A program made the position numbers and the translations under genes. From CBDCTM01 sp965222005 (GTDB taxonomy: Bacteria; Bacteroidota; Bacteroidia; Chitinophagales; Saprospiraceae), in contig OZ244935.1 in NCBI GenBank assembly GCA_965222005.1, forward strand, positions 5,580,001-5,644,000: a stretch of DNA of 64,000 nt. Reading direction: 5' to 3'. Position 1 is the stretch's first letter. Each line of letters opens with the position of its first letter. Of this stretch, positions 7,660 through 15,678 are shown in pieces. The notes beneath the pieces are model-generated. The model had not been told where the DNA came from. It searched no databases and was given only the letters and a program-made list of their open reading frames with translations.

Positions 7660-9249
7660 ATGAAAACCAAGATTATTTTTCGGATGCTAGCACTTTTGTT
7701 CTGCTGCTCCTTGCTTTTTCAGGCATCGGGACAAAGCAAAAAAACCTCCGACAAACTGGAAACACTGGAGGTATGGCTGCCCTTTCACGATGAAAAAACC
7801 AGAGTAACCGTGGAGGTGCTTGATGGCCTGGCAATTTTGCAAGGCGACATTGTATTGGGAAGAATAGAAGATTTGCGGACACAAAATTCTTCCACCTCCT
7901 CGAGAGGGATGCTCTGCTCCACTTGCAATCTATGGCCTAATAGCACCATCCCGTACACCATCAGTTCACAGTTTTCGGATGAATACATTGAGCTGATCCT
8001 GGAAGCCATCAACTACCTCACCATTCACACCAACATTTGCATGGTGGAACGCACCGATGAGACAGACTATGTAAACATCATCGCTAACCAAACGCGCGAT
8101 TGCGACTCGTTTGTAGGCAAAATTGGAGGCGCCCAATCGCTTTGGCTAAATGATAATACGGATGGAGCGGGTTGTTCCAGAGCGGACATTGTGCATGAGC
8201 TTTTGCATACTGTAGGCTTGTGGCACGAACAAAGCCGACCTGATCGGGATGAGTATGTCAATGTGCATTGGGAAAACATCAAAACCAATGATTTCCACTT
8301 TTTCTATCAATATGTCGGGCAGATCCACGGGCCTTATGATTACTACTCCATCATGCACAATGGTCCATTCGACTATTCGCACAACGGACAGCCTACGCTT
8401 ACCCGTAAAAATGGTACGACCGATTTGGGTGGAGGTAGTATTATGACTCAACAGGATATTGAATCGGTCAATCTGCTCTACCCTGAGAGCTGCCCAAGTG
8501 GCTGCAATGGTTGTGCCATCATGGGTGATGAAAGCCCATCGGAAAAGCTGGCGGTCGATAATTTGGCGCGTTTTGTCAGCGAAGAAATGCACGGCAATTA
8601 CAAAATGGCTGAGCAGGTTTACATTCGCCACAAAAAGCAAATTGACAACATACTGAATACTATCGACCCACGGTATCGCTCTGTACAAACTGCCTGGGCC
8701 GCTGTAAAAATGAATGGTACGAAAGCCTTTTTGCGGGCCTTTTTGTACTACAAAAACAATGAAGTGACCGATGAAGGCCTTGCCGGCTTCCGTCACTTTC
8801 TGAGCGAACTGGCCAAAGCCATCGACTCGCCTCGATTTGACGAAGATGTAGCAAAAATCAGCCGCCTGCTGGGCGTTACCCGAAGCCTCGACCTCAAGTC
8901 GGCACTCATCGCCTTTGATGAGGCTTCGCTAGAAGAATTGCCGGCGCAGCAATCGGCAGCTGGTGAGCGAAGCACCGCTGGCCAATTTGGTGTACAGTTG
9001 ACTGGCAACCTTGGCTTGGCAAGCGTACTGCATTACAGCTTACCGGCAGCAGGGCAGGTGGAGGTCCGGCTGTTTGAAGTGAGTGGCAAAGCGGCTACGG
9101 TACTACTGTCGAGCGATGTAGCGGCAGGCCAATATCACTTGCCAATAAAAACGAGTCATCTCGTTCCGGGCATCTACCTTGTACAGTTGCAATACTCTGG
9201 TCGGGCGGGTGATTTTACAGAAACGGAGAAAATGGTAGTGAGCCGATAA
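7660..9249 (+). CDS. astacin-like (M12A) metallopeptidase with T9SS sorting domain
   Basis: Secreted zinc endopeptidase of 529 residues. A signal peptide (to about residue 25) is followed by a short propeptide and an astacin catalytic domain. The extended zinc motif HELLHTVGLWHE has ligands H179, H183 and H189 with catalytic E180, and the Met-turn YYSIMHN lies at 228-234. A helical domain follows. The last ~85 residues (LHYSLPAAGQVEVRLFEVSG ... LVPGIYLVQLQ) form a type-A T9SS C-terminal domain, so the enzyme is exported by T9SS and released or anchored at the cell surface. It follows the Lgt-like gene after 11 bases. Confidence 0.9.
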   Translation: MKTKIIFRMLALLFCCSLLFQASGQSKKTSDKLETLEVWLPFHDEKTRVTVEVLDGLAILQGDIVLGRIEDLRTQNSSTSSRGMLCSTCNLWPNSTIPYTISSQFSDEYIELILEAINYLTIHTNICMVERTDETDYVNIIANQTRDCDSFVGKIGGAQSLWLNDNTDGAGCSRADIVHELLHTVGLWHEQSRPDRDEYVNVHWENIKTNDFHFFYQYVGQIHGPYDYYSIMHNGPFDYSHNGQPTLTRKNGTTDLGGGSIMTQQDIESVNLLYPESCPSGCNGCAIMGDESPSEKLAVDNLARFVSEEMHGNYKMAEQVYIRHKKQIDNILNTIDPRYRSVQTAWAAVKMNGTKAFLRAFLYYKNNEVTDEGLAGFRHFLSELAKAIDSPRFDEDVAKISRLLGVTRSLDLKSALIAFDEASLEELPAQQSAAGERSTAGQFGVQLTGNLGLASVLHYSLPAAGQVEVRLFEVSGKAATVLLSSDVAAGQYHLPIKTSHLVPGIYLVQLQYSGRAGDFTETEKMVVSR

Positions 9250-9260
9250 AATGAGGAGCG

Positions 9261-9297
9261 GTCAGGTTGCCGGGATTCCGAAATTTCACAACCTGAC
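9261..9297 (+). terminator. possible hairpin terminator after the astacin gene
   Basis: Arms GTCAGGTTG (9261-9269) and CAACCTGAC (9289-9297), perfect 9-bp stem with a 19-base loop, starting 12 bases after the stop codon. Only a weak TAATTTTG tract follows, so termination strength is doubtful. Confidence 0.4.
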
Positions 9298-9340
9298 TGC
9301 CTCTAATTTTGTCTGAAATCTTTAACCAAAAAAGCAGAAA

Positions 9341-9970
9341 ATGAAAAAGCTAAAATTCATAATTGCCTTTGTGATGCTCAGTCTGCTGAGCCATACAGTT
9401 TATACCCAACAACCTAAAAAGCTCTCGGCCCTTTACCTCAGCTACGGCCAGGGCATATCGGCCAATAAAGATGGAACGGGTAATCTCTATCGGGCAGCAG
9501 CTACTCTGGCGGGACCCAACAAATGGGGTGGCAGCTTTGCTTACAAGCGCAATTTAGTAGCCAACTATCCCGCTGATTATTTTCCCGGCATCTTCAACGT
9601 TATTCTTGAGGATCATCACCAGCTGCACCTTTTCAGCTTTACAGCATTGCGGACTTTTAGGACAAATAACGAGAGACTTCGCTGGAGCCTGGAGGGTGGC
9701 TTTGCAATGGGCAAATTTCACCGGCCCATTTTCACCCGCAGAAAGCTCGGATTAGCTGATCTCCTGCTCCTCCCGTTGATCGTGGCGGGCAACTATAACA
9801 TTCAAGTGGACAGGCAAAATGTGTATGGCGCTACTTTGCGTGGCCGCTGCGCACTGGATATTTTCCCGTGGCTGGGTCTTGAAACAGCCGTTTTTGCCGA
9901 CCTACTCAGCACCCGCTCCACAGCAGGCTTGGAGCTCAGCCTCAATATCGGGCTGCTGCGCAGGAGGTGA
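9341..9970 (+). CDS. predicted outer-membrane beta-barrel protein
   Basis: A 209-residue protein with a clear Sec signal peptide (KKLKFIIAFVMLSLLSHTVYTQ). Alternating amphipathic strands follow (LYLSYGQGISA, WGGSFAYKRNLV, LHLFSFTALRTF, RWSLEGGFAMG, YGATLRGRCALDI, GLELSLNIGLLRR), as in small Bacteroidota outer-membrane barrels. No specific family is recognised. ATG 9341 follows an A-rich leader. No enzymatic role can be assigned. Confidence 0.6.
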   Translation: MKKLKFIIAFVMLSLLSHTVYTQQPKKLSALYLSYGQGISANKDGTGNLYRAAATLAGPNKWGGSFAYKRNLVANYPADYFPGIFNVILEDHHQLHLFSFTALRTFRTNNERLRWSLEGGFAMGKFHRPIFTRRKLGLADLLLLPLIVAGNYNIQVDRQNVYGATLRGRCALDIFPWLGLETAVFADLLSTRSTAGLELSLNIGLLRRR

Positions 9971-10000
9971 TTTGTAAAACATACTTTAAAACCTAACACA

Positions 10001-11011
10001 ATGAAAATTCCATTTTATCTTCTGGTACTCGGCAGCTTGTTGCTTTTCACAGCATGCCTATCCGTCGATGATGATACCACCATTGATGACCCGGCAGTAC
10101 AGCCCTGTACACCTTACAAAGATCAAAACTTCACCAAGTTGTTTCGGCAGACCACCGGCCTGATCGCGGCCGATGGAGCTGTATCAGTGCCTTTGGATGA
10201 TGGGCGCAGCATCTGGCTATATGGCGATTCGTATGTGGACCAGCTCGATACGGCCAGCGGGATGCTGCCCTGCCTGTTTAATGCCCAAAATTCGGCTACC
10301 GTGATGAGCATTAGTCTTCCGACTGTAGAGCAAACGCTCGCCGGAGCTGCTGGCTCAAGGACTTACTTCCAGTATCAGCCCGATCCCGACAATTATTTCT
10401 TTTGGCCGGGCGATGGGGTGCAGCTGGGAGATACCGCATATATCCTTCTTATCAAACTGCGAAAAGTCAGTACAGGTTTTGGCTTTGGAGGAACGGGCGA
10501 GTTGTATGCTGCTAAAATAAAAGTACCGGAAATGACGCTTGTCGGTTACGCTGACCTGGGATACAAAAACGACATCCAGTATAGCTGCTCGGCCATCCAA
10601 GACGATGGTTGGGTGTATGTACACGGTATAAAAGATAATGGCTTCGGCAGGGATTTGCACGTCGCCCGCTTTCCGGCCGGCAATATTTACGCCAACTGGC
10701 AATACTATGACGGCAGCGGCTGGAGTACGGATATTGCACAATCGGCTGCCATTCACGATGCCTTTGCATTTTCATTCAGTCTGTCCAAAGTGAAGGACAA
10801 ATTCCTTTTGCTCATCACCCAATTTAGCCTGGGCTGCGATCAGGGCAAAAAGATATTTGCCTTTACAGCCGATCGGCCGGAAGGGCCTTTTTCCAGCAAG
10901 CAGGTAATCTGGGAAGTGGATGATTTGGAGCAGGGATACCGTCCCTTTTTCTATGCTGCCAATGCGCATCCGGAATACATCAATGGCAAGGATGAACTAC
11001 TGATTACTTAG
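10001..11011 (+). CDS. DUF4185/DUF5005-like lipoprotein, truncated by an in-frame TAG
   Basis: Lipoprotein (lipobox LLFTAC, mature Cys at about residue 19) with a beta-propeller-like region. IWLYGDSYVDQL, FNAQNSATV, FFWPGDGVQLGD and DELLIT are landmarks I associate with DUF4185/DUF5005-type proteins, which resemble glycan-active propellers (tentative). The frame ends at TAG 11009-11011 in the middle of the expected final strand. The same frame continues open for 35 more codons with sensible protein to TAA 11117-11119 (see next entry), so the gene is probably a recent nonsense mutant. Confidence 0.7.
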   Translation: MKIPFYLLVLGSLLLFTACLSVDDDTTIDDPAVQPCTPYKDQNFTKLFRQTTGLIAADGAVSVPLDDGRSIWLYGDSYVDQLDTASGMLPCLFNAQNSATVMSISLPTVEQTLAGAAGSRTYFQYQPDPDNYFFWPGDGVQLGDTAYILLIKLRKVSTGFGFGGTGELYAAKIKVPEMTLVGYADLGYKNDIQYSCSAIQDDGWVYVHGIKDNGFGRDLHVARFPAGNIYANWQYYDGSGWSTDIAQSAAIHDAFAFSFSLSKVKDKFLLLITQFSLGCDQGKKIFAFTADRPEGPFSSKQVIWEVDDLEQGYRPFFYAANAHPEYINGKDELLIT

Positions 11012-11119
11012 AGCATCAATGGTTATCAGAACTGTATTGAAAAATGTGTAAACGGGCAGTTCAATCCCGACCACTACAGGCCGCGCGCTATTCGGGTGCA
11101 GCTATCCTGCTTTGAGTAA
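11012..11119 (+). pseudogene. continuation of the DUF4185-like gene beyond the stop
   Basis: In the same frame as the preceding gene: SINGYQNCIEKC, then NGQFNPDHYRPRAIRVQL and SCFE before TAA. DELLIT-[stop]-SINGY reads naturally as DELLITYSINGY, so a TAC or TAT tyrosine codon has become TAG. The joined protein would be 372 residues. Confidence 0.65.
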
Positions 11120-11232
11120 ATGGCGGTATAGTGGAGCTGGGCTTTTCCTGGCTCACAGTCTGTGCTTGTATTTTTATTAATTCCACATTACTTATTACTA
11201 CATTTGTTGAATACATCAACCGGATTTTGACC

Positions 11233-11718
11233 ATGCGCTACCACTTTATCGACAAAATTCGCAGTATAGATATTGACCACAGCATTGTGACGATAAAAAA
11301 TGCAACGGTTGCTGAAGACTACTTTGAAGAACACTTTGTGGGCTTTCCAGTAGTACCGGGAGCCTTACAAATAGAAGCCATTGCACAGGCTTGTGGGGCT
11401 TTGATCGAGATTTCATCCGATTATCGATTGTTCTCTGTACTGCTGATGGTGGAGAAAATGAAATTCAAAAAAATGGTCCATCCAGGCGATCAGATGATAA
11501 TCACTTGCACACAGCTTTCCCGAAATGAAGATTCGGCACTCTTTGAAGCCAAAATAGAAGTGGATGGCAAGATAGTAACTACCGGAAGAATCATGACTGG
11601 GATCATATCATTAGAAAGTAAAAAATACAATGTTGCAAAGGTGATGGAGACCCTTAAGCAACACTATACCTTTTTGCTGAGAGACACGGTAATCAATCAC
11701 CAAAGCTCACCGACATGA
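11233..11718 (+). CDS. FabZ/FabA-like 3-hydroxyacyl-ACP dehydratase (hotdog fold)
   Basis: Removes water from 3-hydroxyacyl-ACP in fatty-acid elongation. ATG 11233 (RYHFIDKIRSIDID) starts the family fold, giving 161 residues; the longer frame upstream needs a GTG and adds an unrelated hydrophobic tail. The active-site histidine lies in EEHFVGFPVVPGALQIEA and the acidic residue in the same stretch (QIEAIAQACG). The stop overlaps the ketosynthase start (ATGA). It is the first gene of a five-gene FAS II cluster on one strand. Confidence 0.82.
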   Translation: MRYHFIDKIRSIDIDHSIVTIKNATVAEDYFEEHFVGFPVVPGALQIEAIAQACGALIEISSDYRLFSVLLMVEKMKFKKMVHPGDQMIITCTQLSRNEDSALFEAKIEVDGKIVTTGRIMTGIISLESKKYNVAKVMETLKQHYTFLLRDTVINHQSSPT

Positions 11719-13022
11719 AGCCAGCACAGCGAGTCGTCATCACCGGGATTGGCGTATTCTCTCCTTTCGGGCCGGGGCGTACGCTCTTTTGGGAACAGCT
11801 CCAAAGGGGAACCTCCGCTGCCAAATGGATTGACACCTTTGATCCTACCGGCTTACCCACCCGGTTTTGGGCAAAAGCTCCGCAAACCGATGACGAACTC
11901 AACAGATTGGTAGAACCCCGCAAAACATCCAAATTACTGACCCGATGTGGCAAAATGGCATTGATCGCTGCTGTGGAAGCGGTTGCCCAATCTGGGCTTG
12001 AATTTGAAAAACTTCCGCCTCATCAAAAGGGGATAAGTCTAGGTGCGGGAGGTATCGGGTTGGCTGATCGCCATATGTCTTTTATCGGCTTTGACAAATC
12101 TTCATGGATGACAGCCTCCACTCTACCGACCGATAATGAGGGCAAGTACTGGGCAACCCTATTCAGTCATACCCACCCACTTTTGCCGGTAATAGCCATA
12201 CCTAATGCCATATCAGCGCACTTGTCCATCAAGTACAATGTGCAAGGCAATTGCCAAACCATTACCACTGCCTGTACGTCATCCGCTCACGCGATCGGTG
12301 AGGCTTTTCGCAGAATAAAATTCGGGATGGCCGAAGTAATGATTAGCGGTGGCAGCGATTCCATGTCCAATCCCAGTAGCTTACTATCGTTTAGTCTGCT
12401 GGGAGTGCTTTCACAAAACAATGATGAATACCTGACTGCCAGCCGTCCATTTGATCGCCGCCGCGACGGATTTTTGTTGAGTGAGGGATCCGCTATATTT
12501 ATTTTGGAATCTTACAGCCATTGCAAAAAAAGAGGTGGCGAGCCCTTGGCAGAAATTACCGGCTTTGCTGCTACCAGTGATGCATACCGAGTCACGGATG
12601 AACCAAAGGATGCCCGCGGCAGCATAGCTGCCATGCAGGGAGCCATTGATGAAGCCGAGCTAAATCCTGAGCAAATAGATTATATCAATGCCCATGGTAC
12701 CAGTACAGTGATGAACGATGCAATAGAGACCTACGCCATCAAGCAGGTATTTAGGGATGAAGCCTACCGCATTCCTGTCAGCTCCAATAAATCCATGATT
12801 GGGCATTTGGTGGCAGGTGCCGGGGCTATTGAGCTGGCAGCTTCGGTCTTGTCTATGCAATACAACACCATTTTGCCTACCATTAACCTGACGGAACCCG
12901 ATCCGGCTTGTGATCTTGATTATGTTGCCAATACAGCTCGCAATGCCAAGTTGAATACCATTCTTTCCAATTCTTTTGGTTTTGGCGGACAAAATGCCTG
13001 CCTGGTGCTTCAAAGGGTGTAG
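11715..13022 (+). CDS. beta-ketoacyl-ACP synthase II-type (FabF-like)
   Basis: Condenses malonyl-ACP with an acyl chain. The full thiolase-fold length (435 residues) and the catalytic triad are visible: Cys187 in TTACTSSAHAI, His327 in NAHGTST, His364 in KSMIGHLVAGAGAIE. It is therefore a working condensing enzyme, not a chain-length factor. Other landmarks: SRPFDRRRDGFLLSEGSA and SNSFGFGGQNA. The region 115-150 (LADRHMSFIGFDKSSWMTAS) departs from housekeeping FabF, which fits a specialised chain or starter (inference). Confidence 0.88.
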   Translation: MKPAQRVVITGIGVFSPFGPGRTLFWEQLQRGTSAAKWIDTFDPTGLPTRFWAKAPQTDDELNRLVEPRKTSKLLTRCGKMALIAAVEAVAQSGLEFEKLPPHQKGISLGAGGIGLADRHMSFIGFDKSSWMTASTLPTDNEGKYWATLFSHTHPLLPVIAIPNAISAHLSIKYNVQGNCQTITTACTSSAHAIGEAFRRIKFGMAEVMISGGSDSMSNPSSLLSFSLLGVLSQNNDEYLTASRPFDRRRDGFLLSEGSAIFILESYSHCKKRGGEPLAEITGFAATSDAYRVTDEPKDARGSIAAMQGAIDEAELNPEQIDYINAHGTSTVMNDAIETYAIKQVFRDEAYRIPVSSNKSMIGHLVAGAGAIELAASVLSMQYNTILPTINLTEPDPACDLDYVANTARNAKLNTILSNSFGFGGQNACLVLQRV

Positions 13023-13056
13023 GAATAATCAAAAAAATGACATTAAATAAAACAAG

Positions 13057-13362
13057 ATGATACCCACAGAAGATATTCAACAAAAAGTGAGGAGCATTGT
13101 TGCCAAATGTCTGATGATCGAAGAGGACGAGGTTCAACTCCATTCCAAGTTGATTGATGAGTTGGATGCCGAGTCTATTGATATACTCGACATTCGTTTT
13201 GCGCTTGAACAGCATTTTGGCTTTAAAACCAATAACGAGGAAATCAGGGCTATTTTGAAAAAATTTGCCGATGACAGAGCATTGACTGAAAAAGATATCC
13301 AATCGCGTTTTACCATCCAAAGCTTGTGCGATTATGTGGTGCATAAATTGCAATCGCAATGA
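13057..13362 (+). CDS. acyl carrier protein
   Basis: A 101-residue acidic carrier protein with the phosphopantetheine site DELDAESIDILD (Ser40). It is longer than AcpP (~78) because of an inserted helix (EIRAILKKFADDRALTEKDI) before the last helix. It lies between the ketosynthase and two reductases, so it is the dedicated carrier of this pathway. Activation would need a PPTase such as the Sfp-type one at 31343-32008. Its stop overlaps the next start (ATGA). Confidence 0.88.
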   Translation: MIPTEDIQQKVRSIVAKCLMIEEDEVQLHSKLIDELDAESIDILDIRFALEQHFGFKTNNEEIRAILKKFADDRALTEKDIQSRFTIQSLCDYVVHKLQSQ

Positions 13363-14108
13363 ATACTCAAAACGGAAAAGCGGCTTTGATCACCGGCGGG
13401 TCACGCGGGGTGGGCAAAGCAGTCTGCCAATGTCTGGCCAAAGAACACGTAAGCACCTTATTTGTCAATTATCTTGAAAAAGATGCCCCTGCCAGAAGCC
13501 TCTGCACCCAATTGAAAGCAGACGGTATCCAGGTACACTTGTTGAAGTACAATTTGGCTTTCGCAGAAAATATAAAAGCAATGTTTGAGGAGATCGTGAG
13601 CATAAGGCCTCGGCTGGATTATTTTGTCCACTGTGCTGCTCTCACTGCCTTCAAACCCTTGTACCAGGTAAAACCCAACCAGTGGGATCTTACACTAAAT
13701 GTTAGTGCCCGATCATTTCTATTGTGCGTACAGGCATGTATTCCTCTTATGAAACAAGGGGGAGATATAGTAGCCGTGTCCAGTACAGGAAGTCGCAGGT
13801 ACAACCCCAGCTATGGGGCACTGGGTATTTCCAAAATGGCTTTGGAAGGTATCGTCCGCTACCTGGCCGTAGAGCTGGCTGCACAAAAAATAAGGATAAA
13901 TGGGATCATTCCGGGACTCCTGGAAGGGGAAAACCCGCCTCCTTTTCCTCAATGGGATCGACTGGTGGAAGAAACCTTGAAAAGAACCCCTGCCAAACGG
14001 CTTGGCAAGCCGGAGGAAGTAGCAGAAGCCATCTATTTCATTCTAACCAAAGCTCCCTGGATGTACGGGCAGAATATTATACTTGACGGGGGTTATTGTT
14101 TAACCTGA
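13359..14108 (+). CDS. SDR oxidoreductase, FabL-like enoyl-ACP reductase
   Basis: Short-chain dehydrogenase, 249 residues. Cofactor motif TGGSRGVGKAV; the catalytic region SSTGSRRYNPSYGALGISK has Tyr152-x6-Lys159, the spacing that marks FabI/FabL enoyl reductases, whereas FabG-type SDRs have Tyr-x3-Lys. The run RYLAVELA after it also matches Bacillus FabL. It would reduce trans-2-enoyl-ACP to acyl-ACP with NAD(P)H. It overlaps the ACP gene by 4 bases and precedes fabG by 4 bases. Confidence 0.8.
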   Translation: MNTQNGKAALITGGSRGVGKAVCQCLAKEHVSTLFVNYLEKDAPARSLCTQLKADGIQVHLLKYNLAFAENIKAMFEEIVSIRPRLDYFVHCAALTAFKPLYQVKPNQWDLTLNVSARSFLLCVQACIPLMKQGGDIVAVSSTGSRRYNPSYGALGISKMALEGIVRYLAVELAAQKIRINGIIPGLLEGENPPPFPQWDRLVEETLKRTPAKRLGKPEEVAEAIYFILTKAPWMYGQNIILDGGYCLT

Positions 14109-14112
14109 CAAC

Positions 14113-14862
14113 ATGAATTTATTAAAGGGAAAAACAGCATTGATTACCGGTGGTTCGCGTGGTATTGGGGCAGCCATAGTGAAAAAGTTTGCAGCACATG
14201 GGGCAAGCTGTGCTTTTACTTTTTTGGAGCATGCCGAAGCTGCTGAAACTGTCCGCTTGGAGGTAACCCAAAGAGGCAGTCATGATTGTACTATGTACCT
14301 CTGCGATGGCCGGAAGGTGAATCAGGTGGAAAAGGTTTTTAATGCTTTTATCGCTACTTTTGGTCGGATTGACATTCTGATCAACAATGCCGGGATCATT
14401 CGTGACAGATTACTTGGAGGTCTGGAAAAAAAAGACTGGGATGCTGTAATGAACACCAATTTGACGGCAGCTTACTATTGGACAAAAGAAGTATTGCCCT
14501 ATATGATTGGCCAACGTAGCGGAGCAATCGTAAATATTAGCTCCGTGGCTGGTATTACCGGAAATATTGGGCAAGCCAACTACGCTGCCTCAAAAGCTGG
14601 ATTGATCGGACTAACCCAATCCGTTGCCAAAGAAGTGGGCAGGCGCAACATTCGATGCAATGCCATTGCCCCCGGCATCATTGAAACCCAAATGACAGCT
14701 CCGCTCCGCAGAGAAACCGGAAAGGAATTAATAAAACTTATAGCTTTGCATCGGTTTGGAACTGTGGAAGAAGTAGCAGAGGTAGCTTTGTTCTTAGCCT
14801 CTGACCAGTCGCGCTACATTACCGGTCAGGTGATCCGCGTATGTGGCGGCATGTATAGTTAA
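14113..14862 (+). CDS. fabG: 3-oxoacyl-ACP reductase FabG
   Basis: Short-chain dehydrogenase reducing 3-oxoacyl-ACP with NADPH. Motifs: TGGSRGIGAAIV for the dinucleotide, NNAGIIRD, the catalytic Ser in NISSVAG, and Tyr157-x3-Lys161 in NYAASKAGL. The closing ITGQVIRVCGGMYS is typical except that FabG usually ends DGGxxM. Length 249 is normal. It completes the elongation cycle with the dehydratase, ketosynthase, ACP and enoyl reductase just upstream. Confidence 0.88.
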   Translation: MNLLKGKTALITGGSRGIGAAIVKKFAAHGASCAFTFLEHAEAAETVRLEVTQRGSHDCTMYLCDGRKVNQVEKVFNAFIATFGRIDILINNAGIIRDRLLGGLEKKDWDAVMNTNLTAAYYWTKEVLPYMIGQRSGAIVNISSVAGITGNIGQANYAASKAGLIGLTQSVAKEVGRRNIRCNAIAPGIIETQMTAPLRRETGKELIKLIALHRFGTVEEVAEVALFLASDQSRYITGQVIRVCGGMYS

Positions 14863-14888
14863 ATTACGAAAACTAAATATCAAAGCTT

Positions 14889-15581
14889 ATGAAATTTCTA
14901 TCTTACTGGGCCCTTTTGAATATTCGCAAAACAATCGTATTACTGATACTCTTGCATAGTTTGCTTGCTGCTTTATCTTTTTATTTGGGAGTAAGGCTAT
15001 TTGCAGAAGAAGTGATCTTGCCGCGCTGGTTGTTCTACATTTGCTTACTGATATTTGTCGGCATTCAAATAGCTTACCCACTTAGAAAAACCCGCCACCA
15101 CTTTCTAAAGTGGAATTACACCAAACAAAAAGTGATGGACTTCTTAGTTGTCGCTACTTATTGTGTAGCTATGACTACCCTCACCAATATCGGGGCGCAT
15201 CAATTGTGGAAAGAAACAAACCCGGCACCTATGCATACTCGATCCATTGTATTAAAGCCCGAAGCGCATAAAAGCATAGAGGATAGTACCAACAAGCGCA
15301 AGCCGGGCCGAAAAATCAAAAAAGCATTAAAGAAGAAGTTCCGGTCATTGCTAAAGCAAGCGAAAAAGCAGGTCAAATCTCAAAAAAAGACTGCCAGCAA
15401 GGCATCTATCATTGCAATCATGGTTCTTGCTATTTTACTGGTAGCTGTGCTGAGTTGTTTCCTGGCCTGTAGCGATGCCAGCTGGCTGGGTTTATTGGTT
15501 TTCGGGTCTCTTACCATACTTATCCTGGTTTTGGGTATTAAGTGGATTAGAAAAAATGAAGCCGGAAAAACAACTGGTTGA
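14889..15581 (+). CDS. hypothetical membrane protein
   Basis: A 230-residue protein with four to five hydrophobic segments (about 13-34, 45-62, 84-100, 175-195 and 203-220). Between the third and fourth spans lies a very basic stretch (KRKPGRKIKKALKKKFRSLL, then KQAKKQVKSQKKTASKAS). It starts 26 bases after fabG on the same strand, so it may share that transcript. I do not recognise a family; the positive loop suggests lipid or nucleic-acid contact on the cytoplasmic side (inference). Confidence 0.55.
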   Translation: MKFLSYWALLNIRKTIVLLILLHSLLAALSFYLGVRLFAEEVILPRWLFYICLLIFVGIQIAYPLRKTRHHFLKWNYTKQKVMDFLVVATYCVAMTTLTNIGAHQLWKETNPAPMHTRSIVLKPEAHKSIEDSTNKRKPGRKIKKALKKKFRSLLKQAKKQVKSQKKTASKASIIAIMVLAILLVAVLSCFLACSDASWLGLLVFGSLTILILVLGIKWIRKNEAGKTTG

Positions 15582-15678
15582 AATGAATCATTTATACCAC
15601 GCTAAGTACCCGGAACCTGATTAGTAATATCAGTTCTTGGGACTGTTGGGGTGAGCAGTCATTCTGCGGGATGCGCTC

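Noticed and set aside
8146..8796. 216-codon frame opposite the astacin gene
   Set aside because: Shadow of a well-supported protease gene.
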